Source: an uncultured beta proteobacterium (GTDB lineage Bacteria; Pseudomonadota; Gammaproteobacteria; Burkholderiales; Burkholderiaceae). From it: a stretch of 64,000 nt of DNA. The stretch is from the NCBI GenBank assembly GCA_903889595.1, contig CAISYI010000265.1:1-64000 (forward strand), written 5' to 3'. Under the pieces are notes generated by a model, which was given only the letters and a program-made list of their open reading frames with translations, searched no databases and was not told where the DNA came from. Both the position numbers and the translations under genes were made by a program. Each line of letters opens with the position of its first letter. Within the stretch, counting starts at the first letter, position 1. Below are positions 41,015 through 50,478 of the stretch, in pieces.

Positions 41015-41863
41015 TTAAAAAAGAGTTTCTTTTTTCAAATTCCTTAAGATAAAGTCTGCTGTAACAACAGCAGCATCTTGAGTCATCTTCTCTTCAAATA
41101 TTAGGCTCACAATATCTTCAACATCATATTTCTGAAAATGATGGACTTCTCCATCGTTATTAGTTGGATTCCAATCATCATCAACGATCAAATCAAAAGT
41201 AAATATTCTTTCGTGATGGACTTCATTTGGCGGTAGTGGTCTTCTGATCTCGATTGAACCAATAGGATAAAGATTCTTTAATTGATTCGAAGTAACACCT
41301 GCCTCTTCCCAAAGCTCACGAATGACGGAAGATTGAATTGTTTCAAGTGCGCTAATCCCTCCAGCCGTCATGTTATCTAACAAACCAGGATCTACGGTTT
41401 TGCTATCGCTTCTTGTCGCTAGCCATAGGAGTCCATCCTCAGAGCAGCCGTTTACATGAACTGCATGGCTAATGAATCCGAAGCCTCTAAAAGCAGCACG
41501 TTCTAATTGAAAAGCTTCATGAGAGTCTTCTCTTAAGAATGAAAAATTTTCATTACGCCAATGAGAAAATACCTTCTTAGACCTTAAGAATTCAGCAAGA
41601 ATTTTCAGCTCTAAACTTAATTCTTGTGAGGATGCATTGGATAAAATAAGCGCATCTTTTGTCACTTGTATCAGGAAAAACTCATTCTGATCTTGGTCTA
41701 ATAATTCCTGAATGAGCATTAAGCATGATGGAGAAATGCTTCCTATTACCTGATTGTTATAGAAGACTGGTGCAAAATTTTGAGGAATTGAACGATAAGA
41801 TGTTTCAATGATTTCCATCAGTGCTGATTTAGTCGAATCAGAAATTACATAACTTAATTTCAT
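41015..41863 (-). CDS. NUDIX hydrolase with N-terminal DUF4743-like domain
   Basis: 'GFGFISHAVHVNGCSEDGLLWLATRSDSKTVDPGLLDNMTAGGISALETIQSSVIRELWEEAGV' Nudix box with GG...REL.EEAG. Confidence 0.85.
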   Translation of the reverse strand: MKLSYVISDSTKSALMEIIETSYRSIPQNFAPVFYNNQVIGSISPSCLMLIQELLDQDQNEFFLIQVTKDALILSNASSQELSLELKILAEFLRSKKVFSHWRNENFSFLREDSHEAFQLERAAFRGFGFISHAVHVNGCSEDGLLWLATRSDSKTVDPGLLDNMTAGGISALETIQSSVIRELWEEAGVTSNQLKNLYPIGSIEIRRPLPPNEVHHERIFTFDLIVDDDWNPTNNDGEVHHFQKYDVEDIVSLIFEEKMTQDAAVVTADFILRNLKKETLF

Positions 41864-41901
41864 ATAACATTTCTTTGCAAAATTTTTAAAACTATTTAAA
41901 T

Positions 41902-42157
41902 TTTTCCATTACCACTTTAGGGGGAAAGTATGGTTCTTAAAATTGGGATTAGTCAGCGAATGCCCCACCAAAACTAATATTTTTTTCAACTTTTACATAT
42001 TATGGAAAATACTAGTGTGTAAGTTAGTGTTTTCCCTTACCACTTTAGGGGGAATGAATGGTGCTTAAAATTTGAGCAAGTCAGCCCTTGCCCCACCATG
42101 TCTAACTATTTTCACTATTTATTGCTACTTATCCACAATACTTGTGGATAAGTTATT
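41902..42157. repeat. Tandem direct repeat, two copies with exact 128-bp period
   Basis: Copy 1 41902-42029 and copy 2 42030-42157 align without gaps; shared blocks TTTTCC.TTACCACTTTAGGGGGAA, CTTAAAATT, AGTCAGC, TGCCCCACCA, AATACT.GTG..TAAGTTA. Confidence 0.85.
42127..42153. promoter_or_regulatory. Perfect palindrome made of two inverted DnaA-box consensus 9-mers
   Basis: ACTTATCCACAA-TAC-TTGTGGATAAGT; TTATCCACA (42129-42137) and TGTGGATAA (42143-42151). Confidence 0.65.
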
Positions 42158-42256
42158 CTTTAAAAAAACAAAAAAAAAGATTGACAATGAGACAGAATAT
42201 TTTTAATAAAATAAAACAGATGCTAATGCGTTTGTTCTCAATATTAATCTCAAATT

Positions 42257-42331
42257 TGGTCCCGCCGACAGGAATCGAACCTGTATCTTACGCTTAGGAG
42301 GCATACGTTCTATCCATTGAACTACGGCGAG
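42257..42331 (-). tRNA. tRNA-Arg (CCT), CCA encoded
   Basis: Reverse complement CTCGCCGTAGTTCAATGGATAGAACGTATGCCTCCTAAGCGTAAGATACAGGTTCGATTCCTGTCGGCGGGACCA. Confidence 0.93.
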
Positions 42332-42548
42332 ATTGGATGATTTTACAATGAATGTAAATAATATTTAATTTTCAAAAAAGTTAAAAAAATAAATTGTGTA
42401 TTAGATCAAGAGTTTAGTTAAAAATAGTTTGATTTAGTATGGGTAAATGATGATACGTCGTATTGAAAATTGATAATATAGTCAGCAATTTAGAATATCA
42501 TCTTGAAATCCATTCATTCAATTACGGCAAGCTACATTAGTTATTTCC

Positions 42549-44537
42549 ATGGCAACAAATAAAGAAAACTACAGCGAATCATCCATCAAAGTTTTAAAAG
42601 GCTTAGAGCCAGTAAAACAACGACCTGGTATGTACACGCGCACCGACAACCCGTTACATATTATTCAAGAGGTTATTGATAATGCCTCGGACGAAGCATT
42701 AGGTGGTCATGGTAAAGAAATTTCACTGATAATGCATATTGATGGCAGCATCAGTGTAGAAGATTTTGGCAGAGGTATTCCTGTTGGAATGCATCCTGAA
42801 GAAAAAAAACCCGTTGTTGAAATTGTATTTACACAACTCCATGCTGGTGGAAAATTCGAAAAAGGAAGCGCTGGAGCTTATGCATTTTCAGGCGGGCTTC
42901 ATGGAGTTGGTGTTTCAGTTACTAATGCCTTATCAAAGCGTCTCGAAGTTCAAGTATGCAGAGAAAAGTTTTTTTCTACTTTGGCCTTTGAAAATGGATT
43001 TTTAGTCGAAAACATCCAGTCAATTCCGATTACCAAAGGAAGTAAACAAAACGGTACAAGAGTCAGAGTTTGGCCAGATCCAAAGTACTTCGATTCCCCA
43101 GTCATTCCATTGAACGAATTACAGCGTTTATTGAGGTCAAAAGCCGTTTTGCTGCCAGGTGTTAAAGTTAACTTAACCGTTGAAAAAAATAACGATACTC
43201 AATCATGGATTTATGAAAAAGGATTAAGAGGTTATTTAGATGAGGCAATGGTTCAATTGGGTCACAGTGAAACTCTAATTCCTCCATTTGAAGGTGAACA
43301 CTTTGCTCACCCTGACGTAGTTGGTGAAGAAAGCTTTGCACAAGGCGAGGGTGCTTCTTGGGTTGTTGCTTGGACGGAGTTTGGTAATCCTGTGCGCGAG
43401 AGTTATGTGAACTTAATTCCTACGACTGCCGGTGGAACTCATGAGAGCGGCCTTCGAGAGGGGCTGTTTAATGCGGTGAAGTCATTTATTGAAATGCATG
43501 CTTTGCTACCAAAAGGCGTTAAATTAATGCCGGATGATGTGTTTGCGAGAGCATCTTTTGTACTTTCAGCTAAAGTTCTTGACCCACAGTTTCAGGGTCA
43601 AATTAAAGAACGTTTAAATTCGAGAGATGCAGTTCGACTTGTTTCTGGCTTTGTAAAGTCTGCTCTTGATCTATGGCTAAATGAACACGTTGATTTAGGT
43701 AAGAAACTTGCTGATTTAGTTATCAAGCAAGCTCAAGCAAGAACCAAAGCTGGCCAAAAAGTTGAGAAGAAAAAATCCTCTGGGGTAGCGGTATTACCCG
43801 GTAAATTAACAGATTGTGAAAGTGAAGATATCATCATCAATGAAATCTTTTTAGTAGAGGGCGATTCAGCAGGTGGCTCTGCCAAGATGGGACGAAATAA
43901 AGAGTATCAGGCCATCTTACCTTTAAGAGGAAAGGTACTAAATACCTGGGAAGCTGATAAAGATAGATTATTTGCAAATAATGAAGTTCACGATATAGCG
44001 GTTGCAATTGGCGTTGATCCCCACAGTGCGAGTGATGAACCTGATTTAAGTAATCTTCGTTATGGAAAAGTTTGTATTTTGTCTGATGCTGACGTTGACG
44101 GTTCTCATATTCAAGTTCTTTTGTTAACACTTTTTTATAAACACTTTCCAAAATTAGTTGAACGCGGTCATATTTACGTAGCAAGACCGCCTCTTTTTAG
44201 AGTAGATGCACCTGCTAGAGGGAAGAAGCCTGCTCAAAAGATCTATGCATTAGATCTTCCAGAATTAAAAAATATTGAAGACAAGTTAATCAAAGATGGT
44301 CTAAAGACAGGAAGTTGGCAAATATCAAGATTTAAAGGTTTAGGTGAAATGAGTCCTGAGCAGTTGTGGGAGACTACTTTAAATCCTGATACTAGAAGAT
44401 TGTTGCCAATCCTCACAGGTAGCTTAGGTCTTGAAGATACAAATAAGTTGATGGATATGCTAATGGGTAAATCTGAATCATCAGCTCGCAGGACCTGGTT
44501 AGAAGATCGTGGTAATGAAGTAGAAGCGGATATTTAA
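42549..44537 (+). CDS. parE: DNA topoisomerase IV subunit B
   Basis: 'IKVLKGLEPVKQRPGMYTRTDNPLHIIQEVIDNASDEALGG', 'LVEGDSAGGSAKMGRNKEYQAILPLRGKVLNTWE', 'DADVDGSHIQVLLLTLFY'; paired with parC. Confidence 0.95.
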   Translation: MATNKENYSESSIKVLKGLEPVKQRPGMYTRTDNPLHIIQEVIDNASDEALGGHGKEISLIMHIDGSISVEDFGRGIPVGMHPEEKKPVVEIVFTQLHAGGKFEKGSAGAYAFSGGLHGVGVSVTNALSKRLEVQVCREKFFSTLAFENGFLVENIQSIPITKGSKQNGTRVRVWPDPKYFDSPVIPLNELQRLLRSKAVLLPGVKVNLTVEKNNDTQSWIYEKGLRGYLDEAMVQLGHSETLIPPFEGEHFAHPDVVGEESFAQGEGASWVVAWTEFGNPVRESYVNLIPTTAGGTHESGLREGLFNAVKSFIEMHALLPKGVKLMPDDVFARASFVLSAKVLDPQFQGQIKERLNSRDAVRLVSGFVKSALDLWLNEHVDLGKKLADLVIKQAQARTKAGQKVEKKKSSGVAVLPGKLTDCESEDIIINEIFLVEGDSAGGSAKMGRNKEYQAILPLRGKVLNTWEADKDRLFANNEVHDIAVAIGVDPHSASDEPDLSNLRYGKVCILSDADVDGSHIQVLLLTLFYKHFPKLVERGHIYVARPPLFRVDAPARGKKPAQKIYALDLPELKNIEDKLIKDGLKTGSWQISRFKGLGEMSPEQLWETTLNPDTRRLLPILTGSLGLEDTNKLMDMLMGKSESSARRTWLEDRGNEVEADI

Positions 44538-44540
44538 GTT

Positions 44541-46871
44541 ATGGCAAATAATAATGAATTAGATCTTTTTTCAAACATTCAACCAGAGGATCCGAATGAT
44601 TCTTTGGTATTGGGACATTTTGCTGAAAGAGCATATTTAGATTACGCAATTAGCGTGGTTAAAGGTCGTGCATTACCCGAGTTAGCAGATGGTCAAAAGC
44701 CTGTACAAAGAAGAATTCTTTACTCGATGAGTGAAATGGGTTTAAGGTTTGATGCTAAACCAGTTAAAAGCGCCAGGGTGGTAGGTGATGTATTAGGTAA
44801 GTTTCACCCGCATGGTGATCAATCTGCTTATGATGCCTTGGTTCGATTGGCGCAAAGTTTTAGCCTTCGATATCCTCTGATTGATGGTCAGGGTAATTTT
44901 GGTTCAAGGGATGGAGACGGTGCAGCGGCAATGCGGTACACGGAAGCTCGCCTTACGAAGATCTCGAGTTTATTATTGGATGAGCTCGATCAAGGTACTG
45001 TTGATTTTATTCCAAATTATGATGGATCTTTTACTGAGCCGGCGTTACTACCAGCAAGACTTCCTTTTGTTTTATTAAATGGTGCATCTGGGATTGCCGT
45101 TGGTATGGCAACTGAAATACCCTCTCATAATTTAGTAGAGGTGGCAGCAGCTAGCGTAGCGATCTTAAAAAATCCAAAAATTTCTGAAGATGAAATTTTG
45201 AATATTATTCCTGGGCCAGACTTTCCTGGTGGTGGCCAAATCATTTCGTCAATTCAAGAAATTCAAGAAATATATAAGCTCGGTCGTGGTAGTCTAAAAA
45301 TGAGAGCTCGCTGGAACATTGAGGAATTGGCCCGTGGACAATGGAAGCTTGTTATTACCGAAATGCCTCCCAATGCCTCTACTCAAAAAGTGCTTCAAGA
45401 AATTGAAGAACTAACTAATCCAAAAGTGAAAATTGGAAAGAAATCTTTATCTGCTGACCAAAACTCCTTAAAGCAAGCCGCTTTAGCAATGCTCGACGGG
45501 GTTCGTGATGAATCCAGTAAAGATGCTGCTGTGCGCTTGGTCTTTGAACCAAAATCAAAAAATATCGATGTTAATGAATTCGCGAATTTTTTACTCGCTC
45601 ATACCTCTCTTGAATCAAATGCTTCTATCAATTTGGTAATGATTGGAACTGATGGACGTCCAAGACAAAAAGGCTTATTGGCGATTTTGCAGGAATGGGC
45701 ACAATTCCGAATCCAAACTGTTACAAGACGAACTGCTTTTCGTTTAAAAAAGGTTGAAGATAGAATTCACATTTTAGAAGGTCGTCAATTAATTCTTCTA
45801 AATATTGATGAAGTAATTCAAATTATTCGTGCAAGTGATGAGCCTAAAAAAGATTTGATGGAAGCTTTTAAATTATCTGAGCGTCAAGCAGATGACATTC
45901 TAGAGATTCGATTACGACAACTAGCCAGATTAGAAGCGATTAAGATTGAACAAGAACTTAACCAACTTAATCAAGAGAAAGAAGACTTATCCAACTTGTT
46001 AGGTAACGATTCTGTTATGCGTCGCCGTATCATTAAAGAAATTGAAGCCGATAGTAAGACGTTTGGAGACGCTAGAAGAACCTTAATACAAGAAGAAAAA
46101 CGCTCTATTATTCAAACAAAAGTCGTAGATGAGGCTGTTACGGTTATTGTTTCACAAAAAGGCTGGGTAAGATCTCGTCTTGGTCACGGACATGACCCAC
46201 TGCAGTTTTCTTTCAAGGCTGGCGATAATTTATATGCGGTTTTTGAATGTAGAACTATTGATTTTATTTTAGGTGTTGGTAGCAATGGCCGTGTTTACAG
46301 CGTGGCTGTGTCTGATTTGCCTGGAGCACGGGGTGATGGTGTGCCAATGACATCACTTGTCAGTATGGTTTCTGGTACTCAAATGATTGCCTTTTATGCA
46401 GGTCAATTAGATGATTTGATTCTTATTGCCATGTCCTCTGGTAATGGCTTTTTAGCTAATGTTGCAGACATGGTTACAAGAAACAAAGCAGGTAAATCTT
46501 TTGTAGGACTGAATGAAAAGTTTTCACCTGCGGATAGTATTTTGCCCCTCTACAAGATAAAAGAATCGATGAAGCAAGTAGCTTGCTATTCATCCGAAGG
46601 TAAATTACTTTCATTCGATATCGCTGAATTAAAACGTCTACCGTCCGGAGGGAAGGGCGTAATTTTGATGGATATTGGTGATAAAGCACAATTATTAAGT
46701 GCTATTTGCTACGATGAGCAAGGTTTGTTGCTAGAAGGTTTAGGGCGCGCCAACAAGCCAAGCTCTGTAACACTTAGCATGAAAACTTTGTTGACTTACA
46801 AGACTTCAAGAGCTAAAAAAGGTCAATTCGTCGAACCAAGACTGAAAGAAGCACTATTAAAGTCAGTCTAG
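44541..46871 (+). CDS. parC: DNA topoisomerase IV subunit A
   Basis: '[96 protein letters not shown]'. Confidence 0.96.
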   Translation: MANNNELDLFSNIQPEDPNDSLVLGHFAERAYLDYAISVVKGRALPELADGQKPVQRRILYSMSEMGLRFDAKPVKSARVVGDVLGKFHPHGDQSAYDALVRLAQSFSLRYPLIDGQGNFGSRDGDGAAAMRYTEARLTKISSLLLDELDQGTVDFIPNYDGSFTEPALLPARLPFVLLNGASGIAVGMATEIPSHNLVEVAAASVAILKNPKISEDEILNIIPGPDFPGGGQIISSIQEIQEIYKLGRGSLKMRARWNIEELARGQWKLVITEMPPNASTQKVLQEIEELTNPKVKIGKKSLSADQNSLKQAALAMLDGVRDESSKDAAVRLVFEPKSKNIDVNEFANFLLAHTSLESNASINLVMIGTDGRPRQKGLLAILQEWAQFRIQTVTRRTAFRLKKVEDRIHILEGRQLILLNIDEVIQIIRASDEPKKDLMEAFKLSERQADDILEIRLRQLARLEAIKIEQELNQLNQEKEDLSNLLGNDSVMRRRIIKEIEADSKTFGDARRTLIQEEKRSIIQTKVVDEAVTVIVSQKGWVRSRLGHGHDPLQFSFKAGDNLYAVFECRTIDFILGVGSNGRVYSVAVSDLPGARGDGVPMTSLVSMVSGTQMIAFYAGQLDDLILIAMSSGNGFLANVADMVTRNKAGKSFVGLNEKFSPADSILPLYKIKESMKQVACYSSEGKLLSFDIAELKRLPSGGKGVILMDIGDKAQLLSAICYDEQGLLLEGLGRANKPSSVTLSMKTLLTYKTSRAKKGQFVEPRLKEALLKSV

Positions 46872-46887
46872 TCGACTGTTTTAACTT

Positions 46888-46949
46888 AGGTCATCCAAAG
46901 AAGTGAAGTCATTTTTTTCTAGACTTCACCAATCTGGACTGAATGACCT
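46888..46949. terminator. Nested hairpin between convergent parC and RidA genes (candidate terminator)
   Basis: Outer stem AGGTCAT/ATGACCT and inner stem GTGAAGTC/GACTTCAC with a T-rich loop. Confidence 0.45.
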
Positions 46950-46962
46950 TAATTACCTTTAA

Positions 46963-47439
46963 CTAATTTGTGGCAATTTCTGCTATGAGCTCAATTTCAA
47001 CGCAAACACCCATTGGTAATTGATTTACTCCTACTGCACTTCTAGCATGTTTGCCAGCGTCCCCCAATACTTCCACGAGTAGTTCAGAGCAACCATTGGT
47101 TACTAAATGGTGTTCGGTAAAATCGGGGGTACAGTTCACAAAGCTGCTCACTTTAATGATGCGTTGTATACCATCAATATCTCCCAAATGCTTTTCTAAG
47201 GTAGCTAATAAATCAATGGCTACAGATCTTGCAGCAAGCTTACCTTCTTCGGTAGTTAATTCTTGACCAAGCTTACCCACCCATGGGACTCCATCTTTTT
47301 TGGCAATATGGCCAGATAAATACACCAAATTACCAATATGTGTGGACATGACGTAGGATGCTGCTGGAGCAGAGGGTTTAGGCAAAACAATGCCGAGTTC
47401 CGCCAGGCGTTGTTTACGTTGAGAATTAGAGTCGATCAT
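46963..47439 (-). CDS. RidA family protein (YjgF/YER057c/UK114)
   Basis: 'YVMSTHIGNLVYLSGHIAKKDGVPWVGKLGQELTTEEGKLAARSVAIDLLATLEKHLGDI', 'GKHARSAVGVNQLPMGVCVEIELIAEI'. Confidence 0.93.
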   Translation of the reverse strand: MIDSNSQRKQRLAELGIVLPKPSAPAASYVMSTHIGNLVYLSGHIAKKDGVPWVGKLGQELTTEEGKLAARSVAIDLLATLEKHLGDIDGIQRIIKVSSFVNCTPDFTEHHLVTNGCSELLVEVLGDAGKHARSAVGVNQLPMGVCVEIELIAEIATN

Positions 47440-47478
47440 ATATCCGCCATAAAAATTTGTTAAGAGTAGTATAAATGA

Positions 47479-48654
47479 CTATTTCGATAATTCATTCATT
47501 GCATTTTCAAGGCCAACTAAGGTCACGGGAAACATTTTTCCTCGTATTAGTTCTTTGATGATGCTAACTGACTGACGGTATTGCCAAACTCCTTCGGGTT
47601 CCGGATTTAACCAAATTACTTTTTTAAAGTGTTCGAGGATTCGATTCACCCAAGTTGCACCAGCTTCATTATTGTTGTACTCAACTGATCCACCAATGGA
47701 TAAAATTTCATAGGGGCTCATTGTTGCATCCCCCACGAAAATGACTTTATATTCTGAACCGTATTTATTAAGAATATCCATCGTATCAAATTTTTCTAAA
47801 TGTCTTCTTTGATTATTTTTCCAGACATAATCATACAAACAGTTGTGAAAATAGTAATATTCAAGATGTTTTAATTCGGTTTTAGCTGCTGAAAACAACT
47901 CTTCAACACGTTGAATATGGTCATCCATTGACCCACCGACGTCCATTAATAAAATGACCTTAATATTATTGTGACGCTCTGGTCGCATTTTTATATCTAA
48001 GTAACCAGCGTTAGCAGCCGTCGATTGAATCGTATTAACTAAATCAAATTCATCAGCAATTCCTGTTCTAGTAAATTGCCGCAGACGACGTAAGGCCATT
48101 TTGATATTACGAATATTCAACTCTTGACGATCATCATAATCTTGGAAAGTTCTTTTTTCCCAGACTTTTAACGCTGTTCGGTTTCCAGCACTTTCACCTT
48201 TGATTCTAAAGCCCTCAGGGTGAAACCCACCATGACCAAAGGGAGAAGAGCCACCTGTACCAATCCATTTACTACCACCTTCATGACGACTTTTTTGCTC
48301 TTTCATTAATTCATCGAGTCTTTTCATTAAGGCATCTAAACCGCCCAATTTTTCAATCTTTGCCTTATCTTCAGGAGATAATTCTTTTTGAAATTTCTTA
48401 ATTAGCCAATCATCCGAAATTTCTCCAGATAACCCTATGATAGATTCAACCCCGGCAAAATATGTTGAAAATACTTGATCAAAGCGGTCAAAGAATTTTT
48501 CATCTTTTACTAGAGTTAGTCGGGTTAAAAAATAAAAATCTTGAATTGATGGCGGGATTACTTCTTTCTTTAAAGCATCTAATAAGGTTAGATATTCACC
48601 AATAGAAACAGGGATTTTCTGATCGCGAAGTTGAAAGAAAAATTCGATCAGCAT
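47479..48654 (-). CDS. VWA domain containing CoxE-like protein
   Basis: 'IKVILLMDVGGSMDDHIQRVEELFSAAKTELKHLEYYYFHNCLYDYVWK' MIDAS-like DxGxS; adjacent to MoxR ATPase. Confidence 0.9.
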   Translation of the reverse strand: MLIEFFFQLRDQKIPVSIGEYLTLLDALKKEVIPPSIQDFYFLTRLTLVKDEKFFDRFDQVFSTYFAGVESIIGLSGEISDDWLIKKFQKELSPEDKAKIEKLGGLDALMKRLDELMKEQKSRHEGGSKWIGTGGSSPFGHGGFHPEGFRIKGESAGNRTALKVWEKRTFQDYDDRQELNIRNIKMALRRLRQFTRTGIADEFDLVNTIQSTAANAGYLDIKMRPERHNNIKVILLMDVGGSMDDHIQRVEELFSAAKTELKHLEYYYFHNCLYDYVWKNNQRRHLEKFDTMDILNKYGSEYKVIFVGDATMSPYEILSIGGSVEYNNNEAGATWVNRILEHFKKVIWLNPEPEGVWQYRQSVSIIKELIRGKMFPVTLVGLENAMNELSK

Positions 48655-48656
48655 GA

Positions 48657-49526
48657 TTATCGATGATTTTTATTCATCATCATTAAACGTTCAAAAAGTC
48701 GGATATCCTGCTCATTTTTTAATAAGGCTCCTTGTAAAGGAGGGATAGCACTCATTTGATCTTTTGATTGTAAAAGTTCAGAAGGAATATCATCTGCCAT
48801 TAATAATTTTAGCCAGTCAATAAATTCAGAAGTAGAAGGCTTTTTCTTAATACCAGGCATATTTCTAACTTCATAGAAAATCCGAAGAGCGGCAGATAAG
48901 AGATCTTTTTTGATATTTGGATAATGAACGTCAACAATTTTTTGCATTGTTAAGGCGTCTGGAAAAGCAATGTAGTGAAAAAAACATCGCCTTAAAAAAG
49001 CATCAGGTAATTCTTTTTCATTATTAGAGGTAATTATCACAATGGGTCGAAATTTTGCTTGAACCAATTGTCTTGTTTCATACACATAAAATTCCATTTT
49101 ATCAATTTCTCTTAATAAGTCGTTGGGAAATTCGATATCCGCTTTATCAATTTCATCAATTAAAAGAACTGTTGGTTGGTTAGCTTCAAAAGCCTGCCAT
49201 AAAACGCCCTTGACAATGTAATTTGAAATTTCATGCACCTTGGCATCTCCTAATTGTGAGTCTTTCAAACGACTTACAGCATCATATTCGTAGAGTCCTT
49301 GTTGTGCCTTAGTAGATGATTTGATATGCCATTGTAATAAAGGTAAGCCAAGCGCACTAGCAACTTCCTCAGCTAACATCGTTTTCCCAGTTCCCGGCTC
49401 ACCCTTGATCAGTAAAGGTTTTTGTAAAACCATGGCTGCATTAACAGCAAGTTGCAAATCATCAGTGGCAACATATTGGTCTGATCCACGAAAACGATTG
49501 ATTGGAGTTTGGGCTGGGTTATTCAT
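48657..49526 (-). CDS. MoxR-family AAA+ ATPase
   Basis: Walker A 'GEPGTGKTMLAEEVA', Walker B 'VLLIDEIDKADIEF', 'IITSNNEKELPDAFLRRCFFHYIAFPD'. Confidence 0.94.
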   Translation of the reverse strand: MNNPAQTPINRFRGSDQYVATDDLQLAVNAAMVLQKPLLIKGEPGTGKTMLAEEVASALGLPLLQWHIKSSTKAQQGLYEYDAVSRLKDSQLGDAKVHEISNYIVKGVLWQAFEANQPTVLLIDEIDKADIEFPNDLLREIDKMEFYVYETRQLVQAKFRPIVIITSNNEKELPDAFLRRCFFHYIAFPDALTMQKIVDVHYPNIKKDLLSAALRIFYEVRNMPGIKKKPSTSEFIDWLKLLMADDIPSELLQSKDQMSAIPPLQGALLKNEQDIRLFERLMMMNKNHR

Positions 49527-49701
49527 GATTTAAAAAAAAAGATGTTATAGAAAAAAGCTGTCGTGATAAAAACATTGAGCACCTTTATAATAAAAAATTA
49601 CATTAATTTTGATTATTAACAATAACTCAATAATAAATTTAAGATAGTCCACTATACTATTATTCGCTAAAGATTTTTTACACTTCAACACACTTTTTAT
49701 T

Positions 49702-50082
49702 ATGACAAAAACTATATGTTCTAAAAATAAATTGAGCCTGACTGGCTTGATTTTGTTTTCCTTCGCCCTTTCCTCAAATGCTTTTGCTCAACAAGATGTT
49801 AAAGGTGACGCCGAAAAGGGTGCTACTAAAGTAAGTTTATGCGTTGGTTGCCATGCTATCCCGGGTTATCGTTCTTCGGTTCCTGAAATTTATACTGTGC
49901 CGATGATTGGTGGTCAATCTGCTTCTTATATTGTTTCAGCATTGAGTGCATACAAAAAAGGGGAGCGTAAGCACCCAACCATGAGGGGTATTGCAGGTTC
50001 TTTATCTGATCAAGATATGGCTGATATTGCAGTTTATTATTCATCACAAAATTCTGACACTAAGCCCAACAAACTAAAATAA
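49702..50082 (+). CDS. Class I cytochrome c, monoheme, exported
   Basis: Signal peptide; heme motif 'CVGCH'; 'MIGGQSASYIVSALSAYKKGERKHPTMRGI...DMADIAVYY'. Confidence 0.9.
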   Translation: MTKTICSKNKLSLTGLILFSFALSSNAFAQQDVKGDAEKGATKVSLCVGCHAIPGYRSSVPEIYTVPMIGGQSASYIVSALSAYKKGERKHPTMRGIAGSLSDQDMADIAVYYSSQNSDTKPNKLK

Positions 50083-50108
50083 ACCACCAGAATTAAGAAA
50101 GCCCCAAA

Positions 50109-50456
50109 ATGAAAAATTCAATAATCTTTACGCTGTTAGCCTCCTTTTTCCTTGCCAGTCCTGTCTTTGCAGGAAATATCGCAGCAGGAAAAGAATTGGT
50201 AACAAAAAACAACTGTAATTCTTGTCATGGTCCTGATTTAAAGCAACCCATTGCTCCTGGGTACCCTAAAATTGCTGGTCAACATGAAGACTACCTTTTT
50301 TATGCTTTAAAGTCTTACCAAGTTGAAAACAATCCCCACGTTGGTCGCGCTAACGCCATTATGGGTGGTCAAGCAAAACAGTTTACGCAGGCGCAATTGA
50401 AAGATATGGCTGCATATATAGCCTCCTTACCTGGTGATTTTGTCATTAAAAAATAA
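50109..50456 (+). CDS. Class I cytochrome c, monoheme, exported (c4/c553-like)
   Basis: Signal peptide; 'CNSCHG'; 'PKIAGQHEDYLFYALKSYQ...LKDMAAYIASLPG'. Confidence 0.9.
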   Translation: MKNSIIFTLLASFFLASPVFAGNIAAGKELVTKNNCNSCHGPDLKQPIAPGYPKIAGQHEDYLFYALKSYQVENNPHVGRANAIMGGQAKQFTQAQLKDMAAYIASLPGDFVIKK

Positions 50457-50478
50457 GTCTTAATTGTAAGGAAAGGAA

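Noticed and set aside
41902-42157. Possible CRISPR array
   Set aside because: Only two units, 128-bp period, with conservation spread across the unit rather than a repeat/spacer pattern, and no cas genes.
42120-42548. Possible chromosomal oriC (DnaA-box pair plus AT-rich tract next to topoisomerase genes)
   Set aside because: Only two boxes seen, no dnaA, dnaN, gyrB, rpmH or parAB neighbourhood; parE/parC are not origin-linked markers. Kept only as a DnaA-site candidate.
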